Shown piece by piece: positions 35,664 through 45,672 of a DNA stretch of 64,000 nt. The position numbers were made by a program, and so were the translations under genes. Source of the DNA: Balneola sp. (GTDB taxonomy: Bacteria > Bacteroidota > Rhodothermia > Balneolales > Balneolaceae); contig PBJO01000018.1 in NCBI GenBank assembly GCA_002720745.1, positions 1 to 64,000 on the forward strand, given 5' to 3'. The notes beneath the pieces are model-generated. The model was not told the origin of the DNA. It made no database searches and saw nothing but the letters and a program-made list of their open reading frames with translations. The first letter of the stretch is position 1. The number at the start of each line of letters is the position of its first letter.

Positions 35664-35858
35664 ATGTTAGGCGTTGAAGTTAAAGACAATGAAAGTGTTG
35701 AACGCGCAATCAATCGTTTCAAAAAGATGGTGACACGTTCTCGTATTCTCAACGAATACAAAGATCGCCAACAATTCACTAAGCCGTCTATTGAACGACG
35801 GGAAGCCATGAAAAAAGCCGTCCGTGAGCAGCGACGACGACAAAGAGAAAACTTCTAG
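35664..35858 (+). CDS. rpsU: 30S ribosomal protein S21
   Basis: A 64-residue basic protein with the S21 pattern ESVERAINRFKKMVTRSRIL and an Arg-rich C-terminus. A purine-rich ribosome-binding site (GGAAGTGAG) lies upstream of the ATG. It is a monocistronic gene with a terminator immediately downstream. Confidence 0.96.
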   Translation: MLGVEVKDNESVERAINRFKKMVTRSRILNEYKDRQQFTKPSIERREAMKKAVREQRRRQRENF

Positions 35859-35883
35859 TTTTTCTTGAGATTGTTATCATACA

Positions 35884-35912
35884 GAAGCCCTTGTTTATTT
35901 AGGGTTTTTTTT
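35884..35912. terminator. Terminator downstream of rpsU
   Basis: AAGCCCT pairs with AGGGTTT around a TGTTTATTT-type loop and is followed by a T tract on the plus strand. It overlaps the 3' end of the convergent radA gene, whose stop codon lies in the loop. Confidence 0.75.
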
Positions 35913-37254
35913 GGACAAAACTTTGCAATACATCCTTAAGGTGGGATGGTGAGTTTTTAGAGTCATGGTTATTGTTAATCCAAGCATGAGCAAAACCTAG
36001 TTTTTCAGCTTCTTTAATGCGCCGTTCTAGCTGGTTCACCCGTCTTAGTTCCCCACCAAGTCCTACTTCACCCAACCAGAGTTTATTGTTATCTATAGAC
36101 ATATCTAATAATGAAGATATCAAAGCAATACATAACGCAAGATCGGCTGAAGGATCTTTTATTTTTAAGCCACCAGCTACATTAACATATACATCCTTAT
36201 CCGAAAATTTGAAGCCTGTACGCTTTTCTAAAACTGCCAAAAGTAGCAAAACACGATTACGATCCATGCCAGTAACAGTGCGTTGCGGAGTCCCATAGGC
36301 ACTTGGGCTTACCAATGCTTGTAGTTCTATTAACATCGGTCGGCTACCCTCCATAATACATCCGATGGCACTTCCGGACATCTCCTTGTTTCGTTCTGCC
36401 AAAAAAAAAGCAGAAGGATTAGGAACTTGATCCAAGCCGTCTTGCTTCATTTCGAAAACGCCAACCTCATGGGCAGGCCCAAATCTATTTTTTATACTTC
36501 TCAACATACGGTAAGTATAGTAATCATCTCCTTCAAAACTAAGTACTGTATCCACCATGTGCTCTAAGACCCTTGGGCCAGCAATATCCCCTTCTTTAGT
36601 GATATGGCCAATTATCATAATTGACAAACTTGATTTTTTGGCCAACTGTTGAAGTAATGCAGCACACTCTTTTATCTGAGCTACACTACCTGGCATACTA
36701 CTAAGCTCATCTCTATATACCGTTTGAATGGAATCGACTATTAGTAAATCTGGCTGCAACTTGTGGGCCTGCTCAATGATAGCTTCTATCCGTGTCTCAT
36801 TAATTAGTAAGAGTTTTTCTGAGATGATCCCTATGCGCTTAGCTCGTTGTTTAATCTGCATGACAGATTCTTCACCAGCACAATATAAAATTGACAAATA
36901 AGGTTCAGACTTAGCTATTTGAAGCGTAAGTGTACTTTTACCAACCCCTGGAGCTCCACCAATAAGTATATAAGATCCACGCATACATCCCCCACCCAAT
37001 ACTCTATCAAGTTCAGCAATTCCAGTTTGAAATCTAGAAGTTTCCTTAGCTGAAATATTATTGAGCGTTAGTGGCGTTGGTGTTTGTTCTAGCTCTAATC
37101 CAGGGATTTTAGCTTTATGTGACTTTGTTTTATTCGATTTTTTTTCTTCTTCAACAAAACTATTCCATTCTTTACATCCTGGACAAATGCCCAGCCACTT
37201 TGGAGATTCGTGACCACATGAAGTACATATAAATATTTGATTTGATTTAACCAT
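35899..37254 (-). CDS. radA: DNA repair protein RadA/Sms
   Basis: A 451-residue RecA-like ATPase of recombination intermediate processing. The N-terminal zinc finger has Cys10, Cys13, Cys24 and Cys27. The Walker A motif is GGAPGVGKS, the RadA signature is KNRFGPAHEVG, and the C-terminal third is the Lon-protease-like domain (YGTPQRTVTGMDRNRV). It is convergent with rpsU and shares the terminator region. Confidence 0.95.
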   Translation of the reverse strand: MVKSNQIFICTSCGHESPKWLGICPGCKEWNSFVEEEKKSNKTKSHKAKIPGLELEQTPTPLTLNNISAKETSRFQTGIAELDRVLGGGCMRGSYILIGGAPGVGKSTLTLQIAKSEPYLSILYCAGEESVMQIKQRAKRIGIISEKLLLINETRIEAIIEQAHKLQPDLLIVDSIQTVYRDELSSMPGSVAQIKECAALLQQLAKKSSLSIMIIGHITKEGDIAGPRVLEHMVDTVLSFEGDDYYTYRMLRSIKNRFGPAHEVGVFEMKQDGLDQVPNPSAFFLAERNKEMSGSAIGCIMEGSRPMLIELQALVSPSAYGTPQRTVTGMDRNRVLLLLAVLEKRTGFKFSDKDVYVNVAGGLKIKDPSADLALCIALISSLLDMSIDNNKLWLGEVGLGGELRRVNQLERRIKEAEKLGFAHAWINNNHDSKNSPSHLKDVLQSFVQKKP

Positions 37255-37355
37255 AAGTAATGATAGGATAGGTATATGCTAAGTTTTTAGATTCAGCTGA
37301 CATAGACCTGTTCAGGTACGACTATTAAAAGTTTCTATATTTATACTACTTACTT

Positions 37356-38396
37356 TTAGCTACGTTTATACTCATGGACTTCCTGATTTACATACCAAGT
37401 AGTTGCCATCATTCCCATGGCAATAGTGATATAATAACTAATAATTCTCCATAAAAATAGTGCAAGGCCTATAAATGCTTCTCTTGATATTAAAGGCCCC
37501 TGAAACAAAACAAACAGTCCTTCTACTCCGCCGCTGCCTCCAGGGGTTGGAACGACTAAAAAAGCTAAATTCATCGCTAAACTTCGCAAGACTGATAGTA
37601 GTTCCGGTGCTGGTAATAAACTTAGTACAACAATTGGGGCAAGTGCAACCCTTGCCAACCAAGACATCGTAGAGTAATAGAATGCCTGAAATAAAAATCG
37701 GAATGGCTTTGCTTTTAGCTCATATGCATATTGTTCAAGATTGACTGCTTCAGAATGTATCTTGTCTCTGTGTTTATTAAAAAGTGGTAGTTTTGCAAAC
37801 CACTTGATAATTTTTGATATCGCTGATGGTTTAATAAGTACTCCATAAGCAAGTACTCCAGCATATGAAAGTAGGGAAATATACAATATGAGCATAGATA
37901 CTTCACCTATAAAACCCACAGATGGAGGAACTACATTCATATAGACACCAGCCACTAATAAGACTGGGATAGCAATGGCAAACCATATCTGATCCAATAG
38001 TACACTATACAGTATGATAGCAGTAGACTCACCTAACCTTAAACCTTCTTTGGTCATGGCATAGGTTGCCATAGGAGCACCACCTATGGTTGATGGTGTT
38101 ACTGCTGAGGTGAAATCCCAGCTCAATTGCACCCTAAATGCTCCTAACCAACTAATAACTCCCGCAGATAAAAATCGGATTTTTGCTGCCGAAAACCATA
38201 CCCTTAAAAATGAAACCACCAAAGCAATGCCTAACCCAGGAAGTCTTTTGGGTGCTAAATACTGTAGAATGCCAGGAGTATAAGTATACCAAATAACCCC
38301 CACCATAGTCAAAAGACTCAAGGAAATAGAAAAAAACAGATATTTTTTTGAAATAATCTGTTTTGGATTATATAGTTGTCGCTTGTTTTGACCCAT
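37356..38396 (-). CDS. UPF0104/LPG-synthase-type membrane flippase-like protein
   Basis: A 346-residue protein with about eight hydrophobic segments. Conserved parts are WDFTSAVTPSTIGGAPMATYAM and VVPTPGGSGGVEGLFVLFQG, which are typical of the lysylphosphatidylglycerol synthetase transmembrane region (flippase) family. It lacks the cytoplasmic synthetase domain of MprF, so it is a stand-alone lipid-flippase-like protein. The substrate is unknown. It is preceded by the terminator of the aldolase gene. Confidence 0.8.
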   Translation of the reverse strand: MGQNKRQLYNPKQIISKKYLFFSISLSLLTMVGVIWYTYTPGILQYLAPKRLPGLGIALVVSFLRVWFSAAKIRFLSAGVISWLGAFRVQLSWDFTSAVTPSTIGGAPMATYAMTKEGLRLGESTAIILYSVLLDQIWFAIAIPVLLVAGVYMNVVPPSVGFIGEVSMLILYISLLSYAGVLAYGVLIKPSAISKIIKWFAKLPLFNKHRDKIHSEAVNLEQYAYELKAKPFRFLFQAFYYSTMSWLARVALAPIVVLSLLPAPELLSVLRSLAMNLAFLVVPTPGGSGGVEGLFVLFQGPLISREAFIGLALFLWRIISYYITIAMGMMATTWYVNQEVHEYKRS

Positions 38397-38406
38397 TTTA
38401 TAGTAT

Positions 38407-38446
38407 AAAAAAAAGCCTTGCAGAAAACTCTACAAGGCTAAAAAAT
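38407..38446 (-). terminator. Terminator downstream of the aldolase gene
   Basis: On the minus strand AGCCTTGTAGA and TCTGCAAGGCT form an 11-bp stem with one mismatch around a short loop, followed by a run of T residues. A-rich sequence on the other side could make it bidirectional. Confidence 0.9.
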
Positions 38447-38506
38447 TAGCTATATGACTTAGGTTAATCTCCTAATATCACTCGTCTAGTTTAGGTATAT
38501 GTAGTT

Positions 38507-39577
38507 TTATGCAATATCTATGTCTTTATTCAAATATACATCTTGGATTATATTCAAAAGTTGCACGCCTTCGGTAATAGTGCGCTGGAATGCTTTTCGG
38601 CCACTAATCAGTCCCATTCCGCCAGCACGCTTATTAATCACAGCTGTCTTTACTGCGTCGGCGAAGTCATTAGAACCTGAGGCACCACCTGAGTTAATTA
38701 AACCTGCACGACCCATGAATGAGTTAATAACTTGATAACGAGTTAAGTCTATAGGATGATCGGAGCTTAATTCTGAGTAAATACGATCATCTAATTTACC
38801 ATATGATGAATTCCCTGCATTTAAAGCTTTGTATCCACCATTATTGGTAGGCTGCTTTTGCTTCACGATATCCGCTCCAATGGTTGTCCCAATATGGTTG
38901 GCCTGACCCGTAAGATCAGCTGATGTGTGATAATCTACACCATCAACCTTAAACGCATCATTTCGAGTATAACACCATAGAATGGTAGCCATTCCTAATT
39001 CATGTGCATAGGCAAATGCTTGGGCAACTTCTTGAATTTGGCGGTTGGATTCTTGTGAACCAAAATAAATGGTTGCCCCTACTGCAGCTGCGCCCATATC
39101 ATACGCTTGATCTATGGTGCCATACATTATTTGATCAAATGTATTAGGGAAGGTGAGTAATTCATTGTGATTAATTTTTACTATGAAAGGAATTTTATGA
39201 GCATATTTTCGCGAAACGCTACGTAGAGCACCAAAGGTTGATGCTACACCATTACAACCTGCTTCAATCGCTAACTTTACAATATTTTCAGGATCAAAAT
39301 AATTAGGGTTTTTTGCAAATGAGGCTCCCGCTGAATGCTCAATTCCTTGATCAACGGGGAGTATAGATACATAACCACTACCCCCCAGTCTGCCAGATTC
39401 CATTAACCATTGCAGATTACCTAAAACTCTATTGTTACGATCAGAATGATACCATACTTGATCTACATAATCTGGTGTTGGTTGAATTAACTGATCTTTA
39501 GTAATTGTTCTACTGGTGTGATTTAACAAATATGAGGCATCATCGCCCAGTAGTTCTTCGATCTTCGATATATCCAT
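38507..39577 (-). CDS. fbaB: Class I fructose-bisphosphate aldolase, DhnA/FbaB type
   Basis: A 356-residue TIM-barrel protein. Conserved segments are [29 protein letters not shown], the helix [19 protein letters not shown] and [14 protein letters not shown]. This matches archaeal-type class I aldolases, which act via a Schiff base, cleaving fructose 1,6-bisphosphate in glycolysis or making it in gluconeogenesis. It is monocistronic with a strong terminator downstream. Pyruvate kinase in the same window is the other glycolytic gene. Confidence 0.9.
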   Translation of the reverse strand: MDISKIEELLGDDASYLLNHTSRTITKDQLIQPTPDYVDQVWYHSDRNNRVLGNLQWLMESGRLGGSGYVSILPVDQGIEHSAGASFAKNPNYFDPENIVKLAIEAGCNGVASTFGALRSVSRKYAHKIPFIVKINHNELLTFPNTFDQIMYGTIDQAYDMGAAAVGATIYFGSQESNRQIQEVAQAFAYAHELGMATILWCYTRNDAFKVDGVDYHTSADLTGQANHIGTTIGADIVKQKQPTNNGGYKALNAGNSSYGKLDDRIYSELSSDHPIDLTRYQVINSFMGRAGLINSGGASGSNDFADAVKTAVINKRAGGMGLISGRKAFQRTITEGVQLLNIIQDVYLNKDIDIA

Positions 39578-39707
39578 GAGTGCTTGTTTAACTTATTGTA
39601 GAGATTAGAGTTAAAATATAGCAGTATTACAGTCAAATGACTAAAAGAAATGCTTGCTTATTTATAGAAACTGCAGATAGAATACTATATATTCGTATCT
39701 TGTATGT

Positions 39708-40718
39708 ATGAGTAAAGTTGATTTTTTTGACGAACTATTTGCTAAGCGAGAACGGCCTCTTTTTCTAGCCCCAATGGAGGATGTATCTGATGCTCCATTT
39801 CGACAGATTTGCAGAAAAATGGGCGCAGATATGGTGTTTACGGAATTTATTAGCTCTGAAGCACTTATACGTGATTCAGATATAGCTTTGCACAAAATGA
39901 GTTTTCAGGAGGTTGAACGTCCTTTAGGAATTCAAATTTTTGGTGGTAGAGAAGAGGCTATGTATGGCGCAGCTAAGGTAGCAGAAGCAAGTAACCCAGA
40001 TGTGGTAGATATAAACTTTGGATGCCCTGTCTACAAGGTGGTCAATAAAGGTGCAGGAGCGGCATGTTTAAAAGATATAGACATGATGGAACGCATGGCT
40101 GGGACTGTGGTAGATGCAGTTGAAGACAAGCCAGTGACGGTTAAAACCCGTTTAGGCTGGGATGAACATACTATCCGAATACAAGAAGTGGCTCTTATGC
40201 TACAATCCGTTGGGGTCAAAGCCTTAACTATTCATGCCAGAACAAGAGTCCAAAAATATAAGGGAGATGCGGATTGGACCTGGCTCAAAAAACTTAAAAA
40301 TACTCAAGGGCTTCATATTCCTATTATAGGTAACGGCGATATAACTTCACCTGAATTATCTGCAAAATTATTTAATGAAACTGGAGTAGATGCCGTAATG
40401 ATTGGCCGAGGTGCTATAGGAAATCCTTGGATCTTCAGGCAAACTCGTGAATACCTAGACCAAGGAGGCTATAACGCTGAAATATCAATTCAAGAGCGTC
40501 TTGAGGCGTGCGCTGAGCAGCTTAAGCTATCAGTTGACCATCAAGGAGAACGTTATGGTGTTATTATCATGAAAAAACACTATGGACAATACTTAAAAGG
40601 AATTCGAAATGGCAAAAAACTCCGAATGGAATTAATGCAGTATAATACAATGGAACCTATTCTTGATCGCTTACTAAACTACAGCGAAAAAGAATATTTC
40701 TTGGTAAACGTTGTTTAG
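39708..40718 (+). CDS. dusB: tRNA-dihydrouridine synthase
   Basis: A 336-residue FMN enzyme that reduces specific uridines of tRNA. PLFLAPMEDVSDAPFRQICR is the N-terminal Dus signature, and INFGCPVYKVVNKGAGAACL contains the catalytic Cys. KTRLGWDEHTI and IHARTRVQKYKGDADW cover the tRNA/FMN site. The DusB class is the best fit by length and pattern. It is divergent from the aldolase gene. Confidence 0.92.
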   Translation: MSKVDFFDELFAKRERPLFLAPMEDVSDAPFRQICRKMGADMVFTEFISSEALIRDSDIALHKMSFQEVERPLGIQIFGGREEAMYGAAKVAEASNPDVVDINFGCPVYKVVNKGAGAACLKDIDMMERMAGTVVDAVEDKPVTVKTRLGWDEHTIRIQEVALMLQSVGVKALTIHARTRVQKYKGDADWTWLKKLKNTQGLHIPIIGNGDITSPELSAKLFNETGVDAVMIGRGAIGNPWIFRQTREYLDQGGYNAEISIQERLEACAEQLKLSVDHQGERYGVIIMKKHYGQYLKGIRNGKKLRMELMQYNTMEPILDRLLNYSEKEYFLVNVV

Positions 40719-40807
40719 ACGCTCCCTGAGCCTTAATTCAAATAACCATCCTTTCCTAGAGTTGGTCTTTAATAGTTAGTTTTCTGTACATTGTCAAAAA
40801 ATGCCAA

Positions 40808-42076
40808 CTATAAATATTCCCGATCAATATATCTTTTTAAGATATCCGGTACTCTGACAAGACCATTTTCTGTTTGGTAGGTTTCAATAGTCGCTGAGAG
40901 TACTCTAGGAAGTGCAAGCCCCGATCCATTAAGAGTATGGACCATCTCGGTCACTTTCTCATCTTTTCTATATCTAAGCTGCATTCTTCTGGCTTGGAAT
41001 GCCTCAAAATTAGAGCATGAGCTTACCTCTAGCCATCTTTGTTGTCCTGGGCTCCAAACTTCTAGATCATATTTTTTTGATTGAGTGAACCCCATATCTC
41101 CCGTACACATGAGTAATGTCTGATAAGCTAAGCCTAATTTTTGAAGCAAAGATTCGACATGCTCTCGTAACAACTCTAAGGTTTCATAGGACTCGTCCGG
41201 CTTAACAAAATGAACTAGTTCTACCTTTTCAAATTGATGTAGCCTGTTTAGTCCTCGTACGTCCTTGCCATAGGAGCCCGCTTCTCTTCTCCAGCAAGGA
41301 GTATGACAAACGTACTGTAAAGGTAGTTGCTCTTCGAAGAGAATTTCACCCCGATGAAAATTAGTCACTGGTACTTCTGCAGTTGGTATTGCAAAGAAGG
41401 TATCCCTTGGAATTTCATACATCATGTCTTCTTTGTCAGGAATTTGACCTGTACCCCGAGCTGAATCCTCATTAATAAGATAGGGAGCCTGCATTTCAAC
41501 GTAACCAACCTTATTAGCCTCATCAATAAAAAAATGTATAAGAGCTCGCTGAAGCTGAGCTAAAGGTCCAAGATAAAATGGAAAACCTGCGCCGGTTACC
41601 TTTACCCCACGTTCAAAGTCTAACCAGCCCTGCTTTTCTAGAATATCCCAGTGTGGTTTTAACCAAGATTGAGTATTGATGGTACCCCAAGTGCTATAGA
41701 CTTGGTTATATTCTTCTGAGTGACCAATTGGAACGCTAATATGCGCAACATTTGGTATCCTAAGTAATAGGGATCTCCGTTTCTCAGCAATGATATTTAA
41801 CTGCTTTTCTAATTCTTTTATAATACTTTTCGATCTGGATGTTTCCTGAATAATCGTTTGAGCTTCCTCCTTATTACCAATGGCCATTAAAGCCCCAATT
41901 TGTTTAGCCGACTTATTACTTTTGGCTCTAAGAACATCTATCTGATGGACTAATTGACGCCACTGCTCATCTTTATCAATGAGTCGCTGAACAAGTTGAG
42001 CGTTCTTCTCCCCCTTGTTGTTCATTGAATCTATTACTAACTGTGGGTTTTCCTTTATAAATGTAATATCTAACAT
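40808..42076 (-). CDS. serS: Seryl-tRNA synthetase
   Basis: A 422-residue class II aminoacyl-tRNA synthetase. The N-terminal 110 residues form the tRNA-binding coiled coil. Class II motif 2 is in CWRREAGSYGKDVRGLNRLH, and motif 3 is near LNGSGLALPRVLSATIETYQ. The length is standard. It converges with dusB and is divergent from the Lrp/AsnC gene across a 237-bp gap where I see no other gene. Confidence 0.96.
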   Translation of the reverse strand: MLDITFIKENPQLVIDSMNNKGEKNAQLVQRLIDKDEQWRQLVHQIDVLRAKSNKSAKQIGALMAIGNKEEAQTIIQETSRSKSIIKELEKQLNIIAEKRRSLLLRIPNVAHISVPIGHSEEYNQVYSTWGTINTQSWLKPHWDILEKQGWLDFERGVKVTGAGFPFYLGPLAQLQRALIHFFIDEANKVGYVEMQAPYLINEDSARGTGQIPDKEDMMYEIPRDTFFAIPTAEVPVTNFHRGEILFEEQLPLQYVCHTPCWRREAGSYGKDVRGLNRLHQFEKVELVHFVKPDESYETLELLREHVESLLQKLGLAYQTLLMCTGDMGFTQSKKYDLEVWSPGQQRWLEVSSCSNFEAFQARRMQLRYRKDEKVTEMVHTLNGSGLALPRVLSATIETYQTENGLVRVPDILKRYIDREYL

Positions 42077-42313
42077 ACTCCTTAAATTAGGTTACCATTC
42101 AAAGATACAAGGTCTATAAACATTTAGTTAAGGTTTTTTAATTGTTTAAGATATCTAAGTAATTCCATTTTATTCATTACTTTTATAATTTATACTTTAT
42201 AATTTTAGGAATTCAACCATTTTTTTTTGATTATTTAGGGAACTCATCACTCTTGCCAACCTAAAGTGGGCGCTCATACGTAGAAATAACTCCATCATAT
42301 AAACCGTCCAATC

Positions 42314-42796
42314 ATGACACCACTACTAGACGATATTGACATTAAAATTTTGAATCACTTACAAGAACATGGGAGAGCACAGCGAAATAAAATTGCAGAA
42401 CTCGTTGGTTTATCTGTACCCTCTGTTTCAGAGCGAATGAAAAAACTTGAGGAACGTGGACTCATTAAGGGATATCATGCCATTCTTAACGATAAATATT
42501 TTCATTTTGACATTAGTGCCTTTCTATTTGTTCAAGTAGATGGCTCAGAACATTACAATAATTTTGTAGAGGAAACTTTGAGAGAGTCTGAAATTTTAGA
42601 ATGTCATAGTATTACAGGTGAGGGGTCGCACTTATTAAAAGTACGAACAAAAAATACTGCCTCTTTCGAACGCCTTTTATCAAGAATTCAATCCTGGGTT
42701 GGAGTGGGTAAAACGCGGTCGAATTTAGTACTTTCTAATTTTAAGGAAACACGAAGCTTACCTATTGAGCAATCTACTGAATTGTTAAAACGCTAA
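42314..42796 (+). CDS. Lrp/AsnC-family transcriptional regulator
   Basis: A 160-residue protein. The N-terminal HTH is DIKILNHLQEHGRAQRNKIA through LSVPSVSERMKKLEERGLI, and the C-terminal half is the RAM ligand-binding domain with LECHSITGEGSHLLKVRT. Members sense amino acids. L-lysine 6-transaminase at 49143 is a candidate target but is 6 kb away, so the link is speculative. Confidence 0.92.
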   Translation: MTPLLDDIDIKILNHLQEHGRAQRNKIAELVGLSVPSVSERMKKLEERGLIKGYHAILNDKYFHFDISAFLFVQVDGSEHYNNFVEETLRESEILECHSITGEGSHLLKVRTKNTASFERLLSRIQSWVGVGKTRSNLVLSNFKETRSLPIEQSTELLKR

Positions 42797-42848
42797 AAAA
42801 GTACCAAAAGTACTATCAGTAGTCCTACCTGTGTAACAAATTTCGTAT

Positions 42849-42869
42849 ATTACGACATAATGTCATAAT
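42849..42869. promoter_or_regulatory. Inverted repeat in the sigma-54 activator's leader
   Basis: Two 10-base arms (ATTACGACAT and ATGTCATAAT) are separated by one base and match at nine of ten positions. The repeat ends 7 bp before the ATG of the sigma-54-type activator, so a protein bound here would block translation initiation or the promoter. It is a candidate autoregulatory operator. Confidence 0.45.
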
Positions 42870-42876
42870 TATAGAT

Positions 42877-44265
42877 ATGGATAGAGAAGTATTTCAAGAA
42901 CAATTTGGACTTATAGGTAGTTCTGATGCACTACGGCAGGTAATTGATAAAATAATGCAGGTTGCACAAACCGATATCACTGTTCTATTGCAAGGTGAAA
43001 GTGGTGTTGGTAAAGATGTTACCGCACGAGCTATTCATGGCATGAGTCATCGTAAGCATAATGAGCTTATTATTGTGAATTGTGGAGCCATTCCTGAAGG
43101 TATTATTGAAAGTGAACTATTTGGTCATGAGAAAGGAGCATTTACAGGGGCAAATGATGCCCGAAAAGGCTACTTTGAAAAGGCCGATGGAGGAACAATA
43201 TTTTTAGATGAAATAGGCGATACTCCAAAAGATGTTCAAGTAAAACTTCTACGAATTTTAGAAAATGGCGAATTCTTTAGGGTTGGATCTTCCAAAGTTC
43301 AAACAACTGAAGTTCGAATTATTGCTGCTACTAATAAAGACCTTTGGGAATTAGTAAAAGAAAATAGTTTTCGAGAGGATTTATATTACCGATTGAATAC
43401 CGTTCAAATACATCTACCTGCATTACGGGATAGATCGGAGGATATTATTCCTATCTTTAGAAATTTTGTCGAGCATTACTCAAGAAAATACGACTCTGTT
43501 TTTAGAGGCTTTTCTGACGATGCAAAAGCCCTACTTAGTTCCTATCGATGGCCTGGTAATATTCGCGAGCTTCGTAATATTGCCGAGCAGCTAGTTGTTT
43601 TAGAAAAATCACAGTTTATTGACATTGAGATTCTCAGAAAATATTTGAAAGGACGTCAAAGTATTGGTTCTGCCGATAATCTACCTATGCTCCAAGAGAA
43701 CGTAAATAGTAGAGATAGCCGAAGTCAACAAACCTCTCATCAAGGTTCCGAATTAATTTATCGCGCTCTACTTGAAATGAGCAACGACATTGGTGATTTA
43801 AAAAAAATGTTAGCAAATCTTGTATACTCGCTATTCTCAAATAAAAATAATCCACAGTTACCTGCATTAATAGGTTCTGGAGAAAATGCATCCTCACTCG
43901 ATAATGTATCCACCAATGCCAATAGTGGATTATCTAATCCTCTAGACTACACTAATTCCAAGCACACTAAATTAGACTACTCTCAGAATCAAAATGCATT
44001 AAATTATGCATCAACACATCATAAAGGTGACATAAATAAAGAAGAGTTTGAACCTTATGATGAGCCATACCAGGAGGAAGAGAACGATTTTGTTTTACAA
44101 TTAAAAGGAAAAAAGATCCCTTCTCTAGAAGAAACTGAAAAATTTCTTATCCAAAAAGCACTGGAAATTTTTGGCGGCAATAGACGTAAAGCCTCTGAAA
44201 CACTAGGAATAAGTGAACGCACCCTGTACCGGAAATTGGATCAATATGGGTTAGAAAAAAAATAA
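42877..44265 (+). CDS. Sigma-54-dependent transcriptional activator without a receiver domain
   Basis: A 462-residue protein that begins directly with the AAA+ domain: Walker A GESGVGKD, the sigma-54-contacting GAFTGA loop (in HEKGAFTGAND) and FLDEIGD. A low-complexity linker (about residues 275-400, rich in Asn, Ser and Gln) follows. The C-terminus is a Fis-type HTH (NRRKASETLGISERTLYRKL). With no receiver or GAF domain, control must come from a partner protein or from expression level, as in PspF. It is 23 bp from the LptE-like gene, so envelope-related targets are plausible. Confidence 0.93.
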   Translation: MDREVFQEQFGLIGSSDALRQVIDKIMQVAQTDITVLLQGESGVGKDVTARAIHGMSHRKHNELIIVNCGAIPEGIIESELFGHEKGAFTGANDARKGYFEKADGGTIFLDEIGDTPKDVQVKLLRILENGEFFRVGSSKVQTTEVRIIAATNKDLWELVKENSFREDLYYRLNTVQIHLPALRDRSEDIIPIFRNFVEHYSRKYDSVFRGFSDDAKALLSSYRWPGNIRELRNIAEQLVVLEKSQFIDIEILRKYLKGRQSIGSADNLPMLQENVNSRDSRSQQTSHQGSELIYRALLEMSNDIGDLKKMLANLVYSLFSNKNNPQLPALIGSGENASSLDNVSTNANSGLSNPLDYTNSKHTKLDYSQNQNALNYASTHHKGDINKEEFEPYDEPYQEEENDFVLQLKGKKIPSLEETEKFLIQKALEIFGGNRRKASETLGISERTLYRKLDQYGLEKK

Positions 44266-44288
44266 AAACCGCACACCAATATCTAGCT

Positions 44289-44852
44289 ATGCATAAGGGA
44301 ACCCACAACAACTGTTTAACTTTCTCAATTAAATGGCAAATAAAAAACAACCTACAGAACTATTTATTTTTGGGGCTAATGAGCTTACACCTATCTTGTC
44401 TTAGTTATAGTTTTACAGGAGCCTCCATACCTGAAGGTGTCAACACTATTTATATACCATTCTTCCCGGATCAATCTGGCAGTGGATTAGGGGACTTAAG
44501 TGATCGTTTGAATTCTACCCTGATTGAACAATTTGTAAACCAGAGCAGATTAGGACTAGCCACTAATCTTGAATCTGCGGATGCATTTATTGAAGGACAA
44601 ATTCAAACCTATACTAACCGCCCTTTTTCAATCGGTGGAAATGAACAAGCCAAGCAAAACCAAGTTAGTATAACTGTTCAAGCTCGTTTTCAATATGCAA
44701 GCAGTGAAGAAGCGCTTTGGAATAGAAGTTTTACTAGTAGCTTCACTTATGATCCCACAGAAGATCCGATCAATGGTGAATTAGAAGCTGCCACTGAAAC
44801 CTTATCACAGATTGCCTATAACATGTTCAATGATGCCGTCAGTAATTGGTGA
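44289..44852 (+). CDS. lptE: LptE-like LPS-assembly lipoprotein
   Basis: A 187-residue protein with the Bacteroidota LptE pattern: a lipobox at Cys37 (LHLSC) followed by YSFTGASIPEGVNTIYIPFF. LptE plugs LptD and helps insert lipopolysaccharide into the outer membrane. The N-terminus is unusually long and polar before the hydrophobic stretch, so the start may be wrong, but no better ATG is visible. It is downstream of the sigma-54 activator on the same strand. Confidence 0.85.
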   Translation: MHKGTHNNCLTFSIKWQIKNNLQNYLFLGLMSLHLSCLSYSFTGASIPEGVNTIYIPFFPDQSGSGLGDLSDRLNSTLIEQFVNQSRLGLATNLESADAFIEGQIQTYTNRPFSIGGNEQAKQNQVSITVQARFQYASSEEALWNRSFTSSFTYDPTEDPINGELEAATETLSQIAYNMFNDAVSNW

Positions 44853-44984
44853 CAATCCCACTAATCCTATAGAATTTAATCCACCCTTTCTAAGAAATCA
44901 AAATCAGTTGTTCTTCGCTAGCTATAACAAAACAATGCAATTTCTCATTTCATATATATCTTAAAGCCGATATATTATGAATAT

Positions 44985-45590
44985 ATGAAGACTTTCCCAT
45001 TTACCATACCACCCTCTCTAAATAGTTACGTTGAGCAATTCGATGTCGATCCATCGCGCATGACACGAAAGCTAGAACGTCAAGTTTCTAGAAGAGACCC
45101 TGACGCGGTAGGGCACTTTTTATTGGCTTGGTTTCATTACTTAGAAGGCAATCAAAATAAAGCAATTGCCGAAGCGCTTAAAGCTAAAACTTTTGCTCCA
45201 GGCAGTCCCTTAATGGAGCATTTACACTTCTATTTATTGCATCCGGAGCAATTCAATGCAAAAATTCCACAAAATAGTAAAATAGGTAGAAAAGTATTAG
45301 TTCAAGGGTCCAGATCGGCTCAAATACTTGACCTAGATCGACTTATTGAACTCCTTGAGGCAGTTGAAAGTCAACGTGTTAACTATTCATATAAAGACGT
45401 AAGTGATGAAGATTTAAGTGAGAACTCATCCGACGTTGCTGAGATCATATCAGAAACTTTAGCAAGAATACATGAGGCGCAAGGTAATAAAAAGGAAGCA
45501 ATTCATATGTATGAACGTCTAGTTACTGTAAATGAGGAAAAAGCTGACACCTACACAAGTAAGATTGAAGAGTTGAAGTCTGATTATTAA
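44985..45590 (+). CDS. Hypothetical TPR-like cytoplasmic protein
   Basis: A 201-residue charged protein without a signal peptide. Residues 30-70 (AVGHFLLAWFHYLEGNQNKAIAEA) and the C-terminal segment ETLARIHEAQGNKKEAIHMY resemble TPR helices. The gene follows lptE by 132 bp, an arrangement that suggests co-transcription with the envelope genes. No function can be assigned. Confidence 0.65.
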   Translation: MKTFPFTIPPSLNSYVEQFDVDPSRMTRKLERQVSRRDPDAVGHFLLAWFHYLEGNQNKAIAEALKAKTFAPGSPLMEHLHFYLLHPEQFNAKIPQNSKIGRKVLVQGSRSAQILDLDRLIELLEAVESQRVNYSYKDVSDEDLSENSSDVAEIISETLARIHEAQGNKKEAIHMYERLVTVNEEKADTYTSKIEELKSDY

Positions 45591-45672
45591 TCTAATTTTA
45601 CCTTTTCTAAACTAGAATAGCTCCAATACTTGGCTCATTTGTTCTTTTAATTCTCTATAATCTAACTAAATA

